64,000 nt of DNA from Narthecium ossifragum (taxonomy: Eukaryota; Streptophyta; Magnoliopsida; Dioscoreales; Nartheciaceae), in contig OY986965.1 of the NCBI GenBank assembly GCA_963920575.1, positions 530,866-594,865 on the forward strand. Reading direction: 5' to 3'. The notes below the pieces were generated by a model that worked only from the letters and a program-made list of their open reading frames with translations, did no database searches and had not been told where the DNA came from. Shown here one piece after another: positions 10,836-23,898 of this stretch. How positions within the stretch are numbered: the first letter of the stretch is position 1; the number at the start of each line of letters is the position of its first letter. The position numbers and the translations under genes are program-made.

Positions 10836-13080
10836 GAAAGAAGCCCATTGCTGGACCTCTATTTTGCGACAAGAAAGATGGTTCGTCTGAAAGGAAAAAA
10901 AAATTACAGACGGGAAGGTATTTTTTATGGTCTCAACTGATTTTTATTGATTTATTAGGGTTTCTGGCCGTCCAGAATAATGGGAGAACCACCTTTTTGC
11001 TCGCACTTTGTGGTGTTTCTTGTCTTCTAGGATTAATAAATCGTCAATAGTTCTACAAAAGCATTTAATCCTTGCGCTAGAAGAGATACGATACATGGAA
11101 CAGACAAGCTAGCAGGATAAGTTTTGAGCAAATTCCCAGAAAGATACTATAGAAGAATTGAAGATTGCCTACGTTTACATAGTGCTAGCTTCATGCACGA
11201 AAGAAAAGGCCAAAATGTAGATCACAAAGAACAGCAATTGATGTCTTCTACCATGCATCAATAGGGTTTTTTCAATAATCTTGGAGTATGTCAGTGACTG
11301 CCTTGCAGGTTCTTGAAATATTTCTGGAACCAAGAGCTTCATCGAGTTATGGCCAATTGCTCCATAGCAGCCACCTTATAGTGAAGGGTTAGAAGTTAGA
11401 ACTGATTTCATGCAAGAAAGAATAGGCCGAAAAGTAGATCACAAACAACAATTATTGATGTCTGTCTTATGAATAGGCTTTTGTCAAGAATCCTGGAGTA
11501 TATGTCATTGACTGCCTTGCAGGTTCTCGAAATATGTCTTGAACTGAGAACTTCATCAATTTATGACTTATTCGCAAATGAGACCCTTTTTTCATTACCT
11601 CAATGCTTTCTAGGTAGCCAACCGCCTTATAGTGAAGGGTTAGAAATCAATCAAATGCAGGTTAGCATAGAAATTTCTCACAATGGCTTCAACTTGAAGG
11701 AGTTTGTTCCTGAGAAGACATCAGCTTATGTAAGCAAAATATGACCTCCACATCCAAGAGATGACAGTGAGAGAGACCTTGCACTTCTTGGCATCGTGTC
11801 AAGGCATTGGAAGCAGAGCAGGTAATGATCCGAACCCTTCGAGTGCTCGTGATAAGGATGTTTTCACATAGCTTGCCTAGTTTTGCTTCTCAGAAATCAT
11901 GAAGTGATCAGAAGGGAGAAGGGAAAGGGAATTGTCCCTGAACCTAATATAAATACTTACATGAAGATAAGTGAGCTACATTTAATGCCTATTCCTTTCT
12001 AAATAGTCTTCATAGCTTTCATTTCCAGAGAATTACTAGTGATGAAGAGGAATTCATTTGTTCACATTTTCAAAATAATGCAAGGGGGTGGCTAGACTTG
12101 ACAATCGTTTCTGACATCTCCCATCTTCCAAAAAACTTGTCCAGCTGATTTGGTTTAATCTTCTCCCTTTCAGCTAACATTTTTAGCAATCCTTGCAATG
12201 ACCTGTCTTTATACAAATGTGCATGGGAGTTGATGTCATTCATGCCATGACGAATATTTTGCTGCATTATTCTATGCACTTCTCTTTTCTTTTGTGTAAA
12301 TGTAATGGATACCTTGAGATGGCCATGACGATTATTAGACTTCCGGCTTTCTTCGGACAAAGAGCCTTTTCTTCTATCCAGCCGAGGCTTATGCAACTCC
12401 TTCTGTAATACTAAAGATCCCAATCTAATTCATCGAATCCTTAATCTGCACTTCATTTACTTATTACATTATCGGTTATAGTCCTGAGGCAGGAAGGTAA
12501 GTAATAACAAGTTTTTGGTTCTTCAGAGTGTTAGATAAAATTTGATAATTGTCCTCATGACATAAGGTATTGACCTTTCTTATGATTCATTAGGTTCTTC
12601 CACCAATTGCTTCTCTTATTTGTTACCCATCAGATGTCAATGCCCATATTTCATCTACGTTGATTCATATTTTAAGACAGACGTGACACATATCTTCTTC
12701 ATTCAATGGTCTTATAACTTTTCTAGTGATACTAGTATAATTGGAGGCTGCATTATTCCCATGCTGCTAAATTTTTTCTGATTTGGTTTCATTGAAACTG
12801 TAAATTGAGCTACTCTGTGGCTTCGTTGTTGCAGACTCCATGCCTGGATGGTTGGAGTGAGGATTCTGGAGTTCTCCATTAACGTACCTTCAGATAGGAC
12901 TAGCTGTAAATGGATTAGCTTCATATCACAATTCTATGTTAAAGGATAAGATCGAAGCCAGCGTGCTTATATCTCCTAACTAACGTCTTCCGTTGACTCG
13001 TAATATCTATAAGATTTCAGCAGGAAACACAAATGCTGCAGGGCAGCAATTTCTGTGGGGTGGCATCAGCTCGATGCTAA
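10836..13080 (+). pseudogene. Decayed, internally deleted PDR-type ABCG copy upstream of the intact gene
   Basis: Blocks in the same order and strand as the intact gene at 13376-21789: intron sequence (10836 on, like 14951), a Walker A remnant (about 10980, like 15131), the exon 5 region (11655-11835, like 15560-15726), exon 6 (11898-11975), the exon 10 end (12040-12090), exon 11 (12215-12430 and 12476-12500), exon 12 start (12598), exon 13 (12835-12930) and exon 14 start (13015-13070). Exon 5 carries a stop (AATATGACC read as a new frame) and several frame breaks, exon 11 is scrambled by small deletions, and both exons 7-9 and the second ATP-binding half are missing. It is a tandem duplicate that died, adjacent to its functional parent. 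Confidence 0.85.
11193..11650 (+). repeat. About 210-bp imperfect tandem duplication inside the ABCG pseudogene
   Basis: Segments 11193-11396 and about 11413-11645 share most of their sequence, including the words GAAAGAA..GGCC, GTAGATCACAAA, GACTGCCTTGCAGGTTCT and TATAGTGAAGGGTTAGAA. The right copy has a roughly 35-bp insertion. The intact gene has one copy of this intron 4 region (around 15390-15560). Confidence 0.7.
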
Positions 13081-13375
13081 CTTCAATATATAAAATAAAC
13101 GTGTTACCATGTGGCAACATTGCAAACCGCAGCCATGGATGTACAAAGATTTGGTTTTTAGTCTTTAATATGGAGACTTAGCACCCAAGTTATGGTTGAC
13201 TTCTGCATGTAACCTGTTCCTGCACTCCTGTATATGAAGACAAAAAGGTAAGATCCGTAATTTGAGATCAATAAATTGGCATCCTCTTCTTTCAACTTTC
13301 CTGGGAATTTTTTGTTTTTGTTTTTGTTTTGACTCGAAAGGCAGGCCCCCCCGGCCCTGAGCTCTGCGGAGCGGA
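13081..13375 (+). promoter_or_regulatory. Candidate proximal promoter and leader of the ABCG gene
   Basis: The only sequence between the pseudogene end and the start codon. A TATATAAA word lies at 13086-13093 and a T-rich stretch (GTTTTT repeats) at about 13310-13330. The intact gene must use this short region or one reaching into the pseudogene. Confidence 0.35.
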
Positions 13376-16300
13376 ATGGATCCTTCGAATGGCAGCAGAG
13401 GAGACGCTCTGTCCTCCGATATTGGCATCGAAGAAGACAACGAAGAGCCCTCCTGCATTCCTGAATCTTGTTCTGAGAGGACTTCGAGTTTCACGTCTGC
13501 AGATGCAAGAGTTGAAGAAAGGCATGCATCGCTGTGGTTTGAGATCGAGAGATTGCCGACGGTTGAGCGGATGAGGACGTCGCTGTTCGATGACTTCGAG
13601 AAGGAAGGTGGCGGCGAAGGGCCCGAGGAGACACGTATGCGAGCCATTGATGTCACGAAGCTTGGAGCTCTAGAAAAACGCTTGTTCATTGAGGGGCTCA
13701 TCAAGCACATAGACAAGGATAACCTCCGGCTACTGCAGAAGCTAAGAGAGAGGATAGACAGGTTTTTGTTCATGCTTTTCTATCTGCTTAAGCTTTTCAG
13801 ACACGAAACTTTGTGGTGATTTTGCATCTCGATCGCTCCTTTGCAATATCCACATTTTGGCACCCACCCATAAATTATTTGAGCTTTTTTATGAATCAGA
13901 TTGCTTAAAGTTATATGCAAGAGTTTAATCTGTTTGGTAACACATACAGAGTAAATGTGAAAATCCCAACTGTTGAGGTGAGATACAACAACCTATCGGT
14001 GGAAGCAGAATGCCAAGTAGTCCGAGGGAAGGCCCTCCCAAGCCTCTGGAATTCAGCCAAGAGCTTTTTCTCTGTAAGTGGGATGTTATTTTTTCAGCAA
14101 AAATTCCCCTTCAGCTATCTATCGGCAAATTAGAAACAAAAAAGAGGATCAAGTGGAAGTTTAATTTGTATTTTTCTTTGGTCCAAGATTCCTAAAACCT
14201 CATATAGTGTTGGTAGCTATATCCACTGATCTGCATTGGAAATATATCAGGTTACTTTAGTGATGCTCTCTCAATGAAACAGGGTCTCTTGAAGGTGCCA
14301 GGTTTAACATCTCAAGAAGCAAAGATAAGCATCCTAAAAAATGTCAGTGGCATCATAAAGCCTTCCAGGTAAGTATCTTCCATGTTTTAGTAAAGACAAA
14401 TGTGTTAAGAGTACAATTTTATGATTAGTTGCACTTCCAGCACTACCATCAGTTGATGAAATGTACATATATAGTATCAGAAGAGGTTGAGAATTCAAGC
14501 TGACATATTAAAATATTGGATTTTCTGCGAAATTGTGCCTATCTTATAGTTATATTGTAATATAAGTACCTCACTTTTATTGGTATTTGTGTTTTGAATT
14601 TTTACGTTTGAAAAAAAATAAAAGACATAAATAAACCCATTGCAATCTCTCTCATTGAATTGGAATTCAAGCCCAAAATAAACTAATTGACCAAGCAAGA
14701 GTAATTTGGTCATTGTTTCTTTTGTTGTCTAAAATAAAGATGGTTGATGTGATTCGTTTAATGGAGTTTAGCGATGACTAGCGGCAGGAGGTTTTTTTTT
14801 TTTTTTTTTTTTTGCAACAAACAGAAATAAGAAAGGAGGCAAAATGCAAATACGAATGAGGTGGAATTGCTTCTCAATATAGCAATGAGATGGGGGGGTT
14901 CTCGTGAAAAAAACCATAAAAATCTGATTTGAAACTCATCCTGTCAGCTTAGAAAGAAGCCCATTGCTGAACTTGTATTTTTGCAACAAGAAAGATGGCT
15001 CACTTCTTCTCCTCTTCTCAAAGCAAAAACCTATCTAGTAGGATGCTAATTATATGGCTGCAACTGAATGTAACTGATTTAGTTTTTGATGCTGATGCAG
15101 GTTGACCCTCTTACTTGGACCTCCAGGATGTGGGAAAACCACCTTCTTGCTTGCACTTGCTGGAAGGCTAGACAAATCTCTCAAGGTTTGGTTTTTTTTC
15201 AGCTTCTAGAATTAATTAATCATCAATAATTTTAAAAACCCATTGCATCCTCCATTAGAAAAAGTACAATAGACAGAGCAAGTAACAATCCTAGAAGTTG
15301 GGCAAATTGCCAAAATGAAACTACAAACAGCATGAACATTGCAAAATTCAAGAATTTAACTAAGATCTTCTAGCTTTCAATTGCATTTTGTGAAAAATTC
15401 TGGAGTGTCTGACTAAGTGCCTTGTGAATTCTTAAAATATTTCTTTAACCATGAGCTTCGTTAAGAATTAATAATTCAAGAATGGGCTGTTTTATCTGTG
15501 GACTAAATGAATGCTTGCATATAGCATTCACCCTATAGTGAAAGGTCAGAAATAAACTGAATACAGGTTAGCGGAGGAGTCTCTTATAATGGCTTCAACT
15601 TGGAGGAGTTTGTTCCTGAGAAAACATCAGCTTACATAAGTCAATATGACCTCCACATCCCAGAAATAACAGTGAGGGAGACCTTGGACTTCTCGGCAAG
15701 GTGTCAAGGTGTTGGAAGCAGAGCAGGTAATGGTTTCATGCAATCCAACTGCTTGTGATAAGGATGCATCAAAATAACTCATCTTGTTTGCTTCTCAGAA
15801 ATGATGAAGGAAGTGATCAGAAGAGAGAAGGAGGCAGGAATTGTCCCTGATCCTAAAATAGATACTTACTTGAAGGTAAGTGATGCTAAATTGATAATAA
15901 CCACGTAACAAGAAGAAAAGGGCATTCTATAACTCTCAGTGTCAGTAAATGAGTTAATTACTGTTATCTGATAGTTGGATCTGATGTTATAGGCAATATC
16001 GGTTCAGGGACTAGAAACTAGTCTTCAAACAGAGTACATAATGAAGGTATTCTTTACTTTATGGGAATTATTGATAAGAAGCTTTTCTGAATAGGTTTAG
16101 GCAAAGTACATGAAGTCTAATTCTACATTCCTGGCAGATCATGGGACTGGATATTTGTGCAGATATAATGATAGGGGATGCTGTGAGAAGAGGCATCTCA
16201 GGTGGTCAGAAGAAAAGAGTCACTACAGGTAGCACCACCTATCGCTGCTTTTGCTATGGCCAATCTGACTTGCAAGGAGTCACCACATGAATAAAACGCA

Positions 16301-19300
16301 TGTCTTAAATCATTCTGCATGTAGTACTCATTTCATTTGCTTGTGCCCGCGCCCTCCAGGAGAGATGATTGTTGGACCGATGAGGGCATTCTTTATGGAT
16401 GAAATATCAACAGGCTTAGATAGCTCCACTACATTCCAGGTTGTTACTTGCCTGCAGCAATTGGCTCATATTACAGAAGCTACTGTGGTGGTTTCACTTC
16501 TTCAGCCAGCGCCTGAGACCTATGATCTCTTTGATGACATAATCCTTCTGTCAGAAGGCAAGATTGTATATCATGGGCCTCGTGATCACGTTCTTAGTTT
16601 TTTCCAAGAATGTGGATTCAAGTGTCCAGAAAGAAAATGTGCGGCCGACTTTCTACAAGAGGTAATTACAACTCTAAATGTTTTTATATGTTTGTTTTGG
16701 TAATTCAGTTCTATCAATATTAGCTCCAAGTAACAATTTAGACATCATCCAGGTTTTGTCTAAAAAGGATCAAGGACAGTATTGGGACCATCCATGTGAA
16801 GGCTATAGGTTTGTTTCTGCTGATGATTTCTCAAAGAAATTAAAAGGACATGGCATTGGACAAAGACTTGCCACAGATTTATCGAAGCCCTGCGACAAAT
16901 CCCAATATCACAAAAATGCTTTATCATTTGATGCATATTCCTTGTCTAAATGGGAGCTCTTCAAAGCTTGCACTGCCAGAGAGTTACTTCTCATGAAGAG
17001 GAATTCATTTATTTACATCTTCAAAACATTCCAGGTGGTGGCTACACTTCAAAATATTTCTGAAATCTCTCATTCCAAGACAGCTAATCTGGTTAATCTG
17101 CTCTTTTTCAGCTAGCTGTTGTAGCAATCCTTGTGATGAGCCTTTTTTTCCGAACGCGCATGGGAGTTGATGTCATTCATGCCAATGACTATCTCGGTTC
17201 ATTGTTTTTTGAACTTATCTTCTTTATGGTCAATGGATTCCCTGAGATGGCCATGACACTTATCAGACTTCCAATTTTCTTTAAACAACGAGATTTTTAC
17301 TTGTACCCCTCATGGGCTTATGCAATTCCGACTATTGTACTGAAAATCCCAATCTCACTGATTGACTCTATTTTTTGGGTATCTATTACTTATTATGGTA
17401 TTGGCTATGCTCCTGAGGCAGGAAGGTAAGTAACAAGCTTTTCTTTGTTCAAAGTATGATATTAAAGATGATAATCGACCTTACATCATAAGTTGTTGAT
17501 GTTACTTGTGGTTCTTTAGGTTCTTCCGCAAATTGCTTCTCCTGTTTGTTGTCCACCTGATGACACTGTCGCAATTTCGTTTCATTGCTTCATACTTTCA
17601 GACACATGAGGCTTCTTCATTAGCTGGTACCATAGTTTTCCTAGTGATGCTAGTTTTCGGGGGATTCATTATTCCAAGGAGTAAGATGCTGCTAAATTTT
17701 TATCGGCAAAATTTCTAATTGGTTTCTTCGAGCTGTAAAAATAGGTTGCCTTGTGTTTTTATTGTTCCTGCAGAGTCCATGCCCGGATGGTTGAAGTGGG
17801 GATCTTGGATTTCTCCATTAACATATGTACAGATAGGACTAGCTGTAAATGAATTCCGAGCACCACGATGGCAGAAGGTGAAAAAGAAGAGTCGATTTAG
17901 CTTCATATCACAAATCTATGTAAATGAATAAGATAGCCAGTTTGCCTGAATCTCCTAAATATGTCTCCTGTTAACTTGTGGTTACAGATTTCATCAGGAA
18001 ACACAACTGTTGGGCAGGAAGTTCTGGCAAGCAAAGGATTGGATTTCAAAGATTACTTCTACTGGATATCACTGGGGGCCATAGTTGGGTATATCATCCT
18101 GTTCAACGTTGCATTTGTCTTGGCCTTAACTTTCAAACGACGTAAGCTTATCTCTACTACCTTAATCAGTAAGACAAATTGAAACATCCTTCATATTTTG
18201 CTGCTCAACAATGAATAATGCTCTAATTCCAGCTGTTGGGAGATCCCGTGCTATTATTTCACGTGAAAAGTTATCTCTGATACGTGGAGTAGTAGAAGAC
18301 GTCGATAGTTCAGTTCAGCTGGAAACATCTTCTGCAAGTGCTACAGAACTTAGAAAAACAGGTACCGCTATATATCTTGCTTTGATATATTCCTGGAATA
18401 AAGAATAACAGGAGCATATACGTACCAGAGCAACTTCACGAGCTGTGAAGATTAAGATTGACTGAGCATGGCTAATGTAGGGAAGATGGTTCTGCCTTTC
18501 CAACCCCTCGCTGTGGCGTTTCGGGACATTCAATATTATGTGGATACCCCTTTGGTAATTTATCTATATAAACAATGAAAGCATGTTGTCAGAACTTGAG
18601 GTTTAGCAGGAACACTAATTAGGTTACTGTTATGTCATAGGAAATGAAAGAACAAGGCTATACAGACGAAAGGCTCCAACTGTTGCACAATATAACTGGT
18701 GCATTCCGTCCCGGTATCCTTTCAGCATTGATGGGTGTTAGCGGAGCAGGTAAGACCACACTCTTGGATGTTTTGTCAGGAAGGAAAACTGGTGGCGTAA
18801 TTGAAGGAGACATAAGAATTGGAGGATATCCGAAGGTGCAAGAGACATATGCCAGAATATCTGGTTACTGTGAGCAGACAGACATACATTCTCCAATGAT
18901 TACTATCGAAGAATCTGTCAGATTTTCAGCTTGGTTGCGACTGCCATCTGAGATTGATTCCAAAACTAGATCTGTAAGACATCTTCTTACGATGATGATC
19001 TTGACATAGTACCTTCCAGCGAACCATTTTTGTGATTACCACAATGCAGCTGCTTTGAATAGGCATCCTCAGTGCAGTGCATGAGTTCTTTTTGAACCTA
19101 AAGTATTCATCTGAAATTGCAGGAGTTTGTGGATGAAATACTGGAGACAATTGAACTTGATGGAATCAGAGAAGCTTTAGTTGGAGTACCTGGAGTAAAT
19201 GGCCTATCAACTGAGCAACGCAAAAGATTAACAATTGCAGTGGAGCTTGTTTCAAATCCATCTATCATATTCATGGATGAACCTACATCAGGCCTAGATG

Positions 19301-21789
19301 CTAGAGCCGCTGCAATAGTCATGCGTGCTGTGAAAAATGTCGCTGAGACAGGAAGGACGGTGGTTTGTACTATCCACCAGCCAAGCATTGAAGTATTTGA
19401 GGCATTCGATGAGGTAAAAGGAAATGGATGGAAGTAATGTGAAGTTAATTGTTTGCTGTTTTATATATCATGAGAAAAGCAGCAATTTAAGAATGGCTAG
19501 AAAGGTCCTAGAGAATTTCACGAAAGAATTAATTAGCATAGTGAGATCAGATTGGTGTAACTGAATATTTTATTTTGTTTCAGTTTGGAGAATAAGATTA
19601 TTTAAGTTGGTTGGTTATGAGAAATCGGTTGTGTTTTGTCTCTATCATGGACAGCGAGTGCATCGCAGATTATTTGTAGAGTATCTCTCTGGTACCGATA
19701 ATTATTTCGTGAGAAAATAAAACCCAATCACATGCATAGACATAAATTCTATGATATAGGAATTAGATAACCGAAATTTTTTCTGCTTTCTACTGGGCTT
19801 TAAGTTAAATCCACCCATTTGATATAGCTTAATTATATTCCAATACCATCAATGTTGATTATTTCATTATATGTTTGTTCTTTCTCCACTGAGGCATGTT
19901 TTCGGAAATTTGCAGTTGATATTGATGAAAACGGGAGGGGAGCTAATCTATACTGGACCTTTAGGTCAGAATTCAAGTGAACTTATTCAGTATTTTGAGG
20001 CAAGTATTCCGTTTGCTGATGATCATCTTCATTCACTATCCCGATTCCTATAAGTCCAAAGGGCTGTATTATCTGATTTCCTGTATACCAAATCAATATC
20101 TAGAACTTACCATGAAGACTACCTGATTATACTTGTAGTTATGTGACTTGGATTCAAGCAAAATCTCGAAGGCTTTGGATCAATGTTTGAAACCAACAAA
20201 GTCCTGAACAATTAAGACTAAATTGTTGATTGCTTTCATTCTGTCTTCATCAGGGTATTTCTGGTGTTCCAAATATCAAAGACAATTACAACCCAGCAAC
20301 CTGGATGTTGGAAGTTACCTCAGAATCAGCTGAGGTAGAACTTGGAGTGAACTTTGCACATATCTACAGACAGTCATCTCTCTACGAGTGAGTTTGATTA
20401 GTTCCATATTATGTGGATTATTTGTTCATCATATTGAACGTACTGGTGGCATTTAGCATAAGGAAGTTGTCATCCTCACAATTACTCAATGCAAAAGAAT
20501 CATCTTAAATGCTTGTTTGACCAGATGAACTTGATATTCCTGTTATTGGCTGGCAGGGACACCATAGAGCTGGTACAACAACTAAGTTCACCTGCATCAG
20601 GTTCATCAGACCTGAGTTTCCCTTCTAGATTTTCACAAAATGGTTGGGGACAGTTCAAAGCTTGTCTGTGGAAACAATACTGGTCATACTGGAGAAGTCC
20701 TTCATACAACTTTAGACGCCTAGCATTTGTGTTTGCCGCCTCTGTGACTTTAGCATTTCTGTACTGGAAGCAGGGAAAGAGGCTGTAAGTCCTCAGTATG
20801 CCTTTTGTCTTCAATTCCAAATATCTTCATTCTATGAAGAGACAACCAACAAAATCTAACATGCCTACTTATTCATTCTATGAAGAGACAACCAACAAAA
20901 TCTGTTCACCATGCTCGGTTCGATGTATGTCGTCACAATCTTTCTTGGCATCAACAACTGTACATCAATTATACCAGTCGTGTCAATGGAACGAATGGTT
21001 TTTTACCATGAAAGATTTGCAGGGATGTACTCGCCCTGGGCCTACGCTTTTGCACAGGTCCGGCATCTACCTAACAAACCACAGCAGCAGTAAATATCCT
21101 ATCTTGTATGACCTCTCAAATTGATTAACTTATGTTTGCTCTATAAAATTCCAGGTGGTCATTGAGATACCTTACATCTTCCTCCAAGCACTACTATTTA
21201 TGATCATAGGATATCCAGCGATTGGCTACTACTGGTCAGCTTATAAAATCTTCTGGTTTTTTTATGTGATCTTCTGTGCGCTGCTGTACTATGTTTACCT
21301 CGGAATGTTGCTGGTTGCTTTGACTCCAAACATTCAAGTAGCTATGATATTGCAATCTTCGCTCTACCAAGTGCTAAATCTGTTTTCAGGTTTCCTAATA
21401 CCTGGTCCAGTAAGTTGCCACTCTCATGTTTCAACTATATATACTACACACAACTACTATATGTCTATATCAATAGATCATCATTTGATGAACCAGGACT
21501 TACTCTTGTTACTTTCTTGCAGCAAATTCCAAAGTGGTGGATTTGGTTGTACTACATCATGCCAACATCTTGGACACTAAATGGTCTCCTTACTTCACAG
21601 TATGGCGACATAGACAGAGAGATATTGGTTTTTGGAGAGCCCAAATCTGTTGCTGTATTTTTACGAGACTATTTTGGCTACCACCATGATCGGCTGTGGC
21701 TGGTGGCTGTTCTTATTTTCATCTACCCCGTCATTTTTGCTTCGCTATTTGCTTACAGTATAGCAAAACTGAATTTTCAAAGGAGATGA
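13376..21789 (+). CDS. Full-size ABCG (PDR-type) ATP-driven exporter
   Basis: Twenty-four coding exons: 13376-13761, 13950-14073, 14283-14368, 15101-15185, 15567-15726, 15799-15875, 15993-16046, 16138-16228, 16360-16661, 16753-17034, 17112-17425, 17520-17680, 17774-17877, 17988-18141, 18233-18361, 18481-18554, 18641-18973, 19123-19413, 19916-19999, 20254-20387, 20557-20784, 20886-21057, 21155-21409, 21523-21789. They sum to 4,347 nt (1,448 codons plus stop) without a break, the usual PDR length. Reverse NBD-TMD order: NBD1 Walker [10 protein letters not shown] (about 204), SGGQKKR (about 346), Walker [11 protein letters not shown]1 about 460-800; NBD2 Walker [10 protein letters not shown] (about 892), [15 protein letters not shown] and IHQPS; TMD2 to the conserved C-terminal FQRR. 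All catalytic motifs are intact. Known PDR proteins export hormones, cutin precursors, terpenoids or phenolics at the plasma membrane; the substrate cannot be inferred. Intron 19 is GC-AG. A dead copy lies directly upstream. Confidence 0.93.
20826..20903 (+). repeat. Duplicated splice acceptor: 32-bp identical copies, 46 bp apart
   Basis: Copies at 20826-20857 and 20872-20903 are identical and span the intron 21/exon 22 boundary of the ABCG gene. Both contain the acceptor TATGAAG|AGACAACC. Only the second keeps the frame into [10 protein letters not shown]; using the first would add 46 nt and shift the frame. Confidence 0.85.
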
Positions 21790-22597
21790 AGGAGTCTGAA
21801 GACGATATGCTCACAATTAAATTGTTCATGTGTAAGTAAGGAGGGAGAGAGAGCTTCAAATCTGAAGAGCAGTATCTTAATTAATTGGTGCAGGAATTGC
21901 AGCAGTTCCAATATATATATGGTAACTGCATGCATGTTATGTTGTGTTGTTATATATTACAGGTGAATATATAGCATATTTCATGTGTTAATTGTCCAGA
22001 CTCCAGATGTTGATAAAATTCGGACATATATATGTACTACGTACAGATGTTATGTTGTGTTCAGTAGGAAAGTTGATGATCCCTTTTCTTTAATTTAGAG
22101 GGACATATGAAGCTAGGTTCAGTGCTGCTCAAAGCATTCCATTTTAATTCTTGGGGGCAAGTGGTTACAAATATTCTGTTGACTAATATAAACACTATAA
22201 TTTTTTGCGTCAGAAATGACAAATATACTATCACTCAAACCTTCACAAAAATTAGTAAAAGATTAAAAAAACACTATTTAATCATATATTTCAATTACAT
22301 CATGTTGATATTTATCTACACAAAAAATTATTTGGTATTATGTTGATATTTGGGTGAAAGAAATTTTCCTATATATGTATCACTTATTTTGTTGCCAATT
22401 CAAAATTTCTTATATATTTCAATTACGTCATGTCTATTCACCTGCAATTCTTGGACCTGGTTACAGTCCTTTTTCCTCTTTAGTTCTCGTGGTAATTCTC
22501 TGAACTTGCACCTGGTAATTTAATCAAATTTGTTCAGAAAGTATAAAGAAGTTGCTACTAATTTTAGCTCAAAAACCATTTTTCTTAAAAAAAAGTA
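21790..22597. other. 3' flank of the ABCG gene, AT-rich spacer
   Basis: AT-rich sequence with several ATATAT runs. No coding frame resembling a known family; the ABCG 3' untranslated region is presumably in the first few hundred bases. Confidence 0.6.
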
Positions 22598-23889
22598 GGG
22601 GGATTTGTTGTTTAGTCCTTTAAGTGACCCCAACTTGTTATTTAGTCTCCTATAACAGTTATTAAGTGTTTTAGTACCCACAATACCAACAAAAGACTAC
22701 AATACTCCTATTCATTTTCATTCTCGTAATTAAAGCCAAGCAGGCCGCCTAATCCGTCATTCCCGAAAAATTCCAAATTTATTCCGCCCCTCCCATTTCC
22801 AACGCTCACCAGCCTCTCTTCCCATAATTAGTAGTAACTTCCATGTTAAATTGTAGTTAATTCATATTTACTTCATTGTTTAACCAGTACGTAACTACCA
22901 TTAAAATGGTAAGTACTTCGTGGTAACTACATCATATGATTGGTAGTTACTTCCCATTATTATTGGTAGTAACTTCCTAGTTAAACGGTAGTTATAAGGG
23001 AAGTAACTACCATTTAACTAGGAAGTTACTACCAACTTTATTGGGAAGTAACTACCATCTAACCACCTACTATCTTCCATAGATAAGGGAAGTAGCTACT
23101 TCCCAGTTTAAGCGGTAGTTACTTTCCATCCAAACTGGTAGTTACTTCCCATTTAACTGGTAGTTACTTCCCATCCAAACTGGTAGTTACTTCCCATTTA
23201 ACTGGTAGTTACTTCCCAATTTAAGCGGTAATTACTTTAAAAAAAAACTGTAATTACTTCACACTTCAACTGGTAGTTACTTCCCATTCAAACTGGTATT
23301 TACTTGCCAATTAAACTGGTAGTTACTTCACAGTTAACTGGTAGTTACTTTCTATATAAATTGGTAGTTACTCCCCCCAAAACTGATAGTTACTTTCCAT
23401 CCAAACTGGTAGTTACTTCCCCCATTTAACTGGTAGTTACTTCCCAGTTTAAGCGGTAATTACTTTACAAAAAAATTGTAATTACTTCACACTTCAACTG
23501 GTAGTTACTTCCCATTCAAACTGGTATTTACTTGCCAATTAAACTGGTAGATACTTCACAGTCTGGTAGTTACTTCCCATATAAATTGGTAGTTACTCCC
23601 CCAATTTTACTATTAATGCCCCCATTAATGCATGCATCCAGCCATAAAGTGGATGCATGCATGCCTTCCATGTATTGGGAATAGGTGTATATATTCCCAA
23701 CCACTCCATTTAATGCCAACCACCTAATTCAAAACTATTCATCCATCTCTCATTTAAAAAAATACATAAAGGGTATTTTAGAGATAAAAAAAGTACAGCT
23801 GTCCAAAAAGGGACTAAATGACTTAAAAACTTTCAAGGAGACTATACAGCAAATAAAGTCTCCAAAAGAGACTAAACACCAATTTCCCG
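22598..23889. mobile_element. Non-autonomous Mutator-like element carrying a minisatellite
   Basis: A 1,292-bp element with imperfect inverted ends: left GGGGGATTTGTTGTTTAGTC, complement of the right CGGGAAATTGGTGTTTAGTC, with further shared TTTAGTCTCC words inward. A 9-bp direct repeat AAAAAAGTA flanks it at 22589-22597 and 23890-23898, the target duplication size of Mutator elements (weakened slightly by its A-richness). There is no transposase frame. Most of the interior is the tandem array at 22840-23610. Confidence 0.7.
22840..23610. repeat. Minisatellite, variable units with core GGTAGTTACTTCCCA
   Basis: Many head-to-tail units of about 20-24 bp built on ACTGGTAGTTACTTCCCAT, with A/T-rich variable ends. 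A block of several units (about 23150-23340) is repeated as a larger period at about 23400-23600. A related array with core GGTAGTTACTTTCCACAAT fills 62130-63270. Confidence 0.9.
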
Positions 23890-23898
23890 AAAAAAGTA

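Noticed and set aside
20826..20885. Upstream copy of the exon 22 acceptor as the real exon start
   Set aside because: It would add 46 nt and shift the frame before the conserved TMLGSMYVV segment; only the downstream copy preserves the protein.
22840..23610. CRISPR-like array of regularly spaced repeats
   Set aside because: Units are contiguous and variable in length without unique spacers, and the context is a plant nuclear genome; it is a minisatellite.
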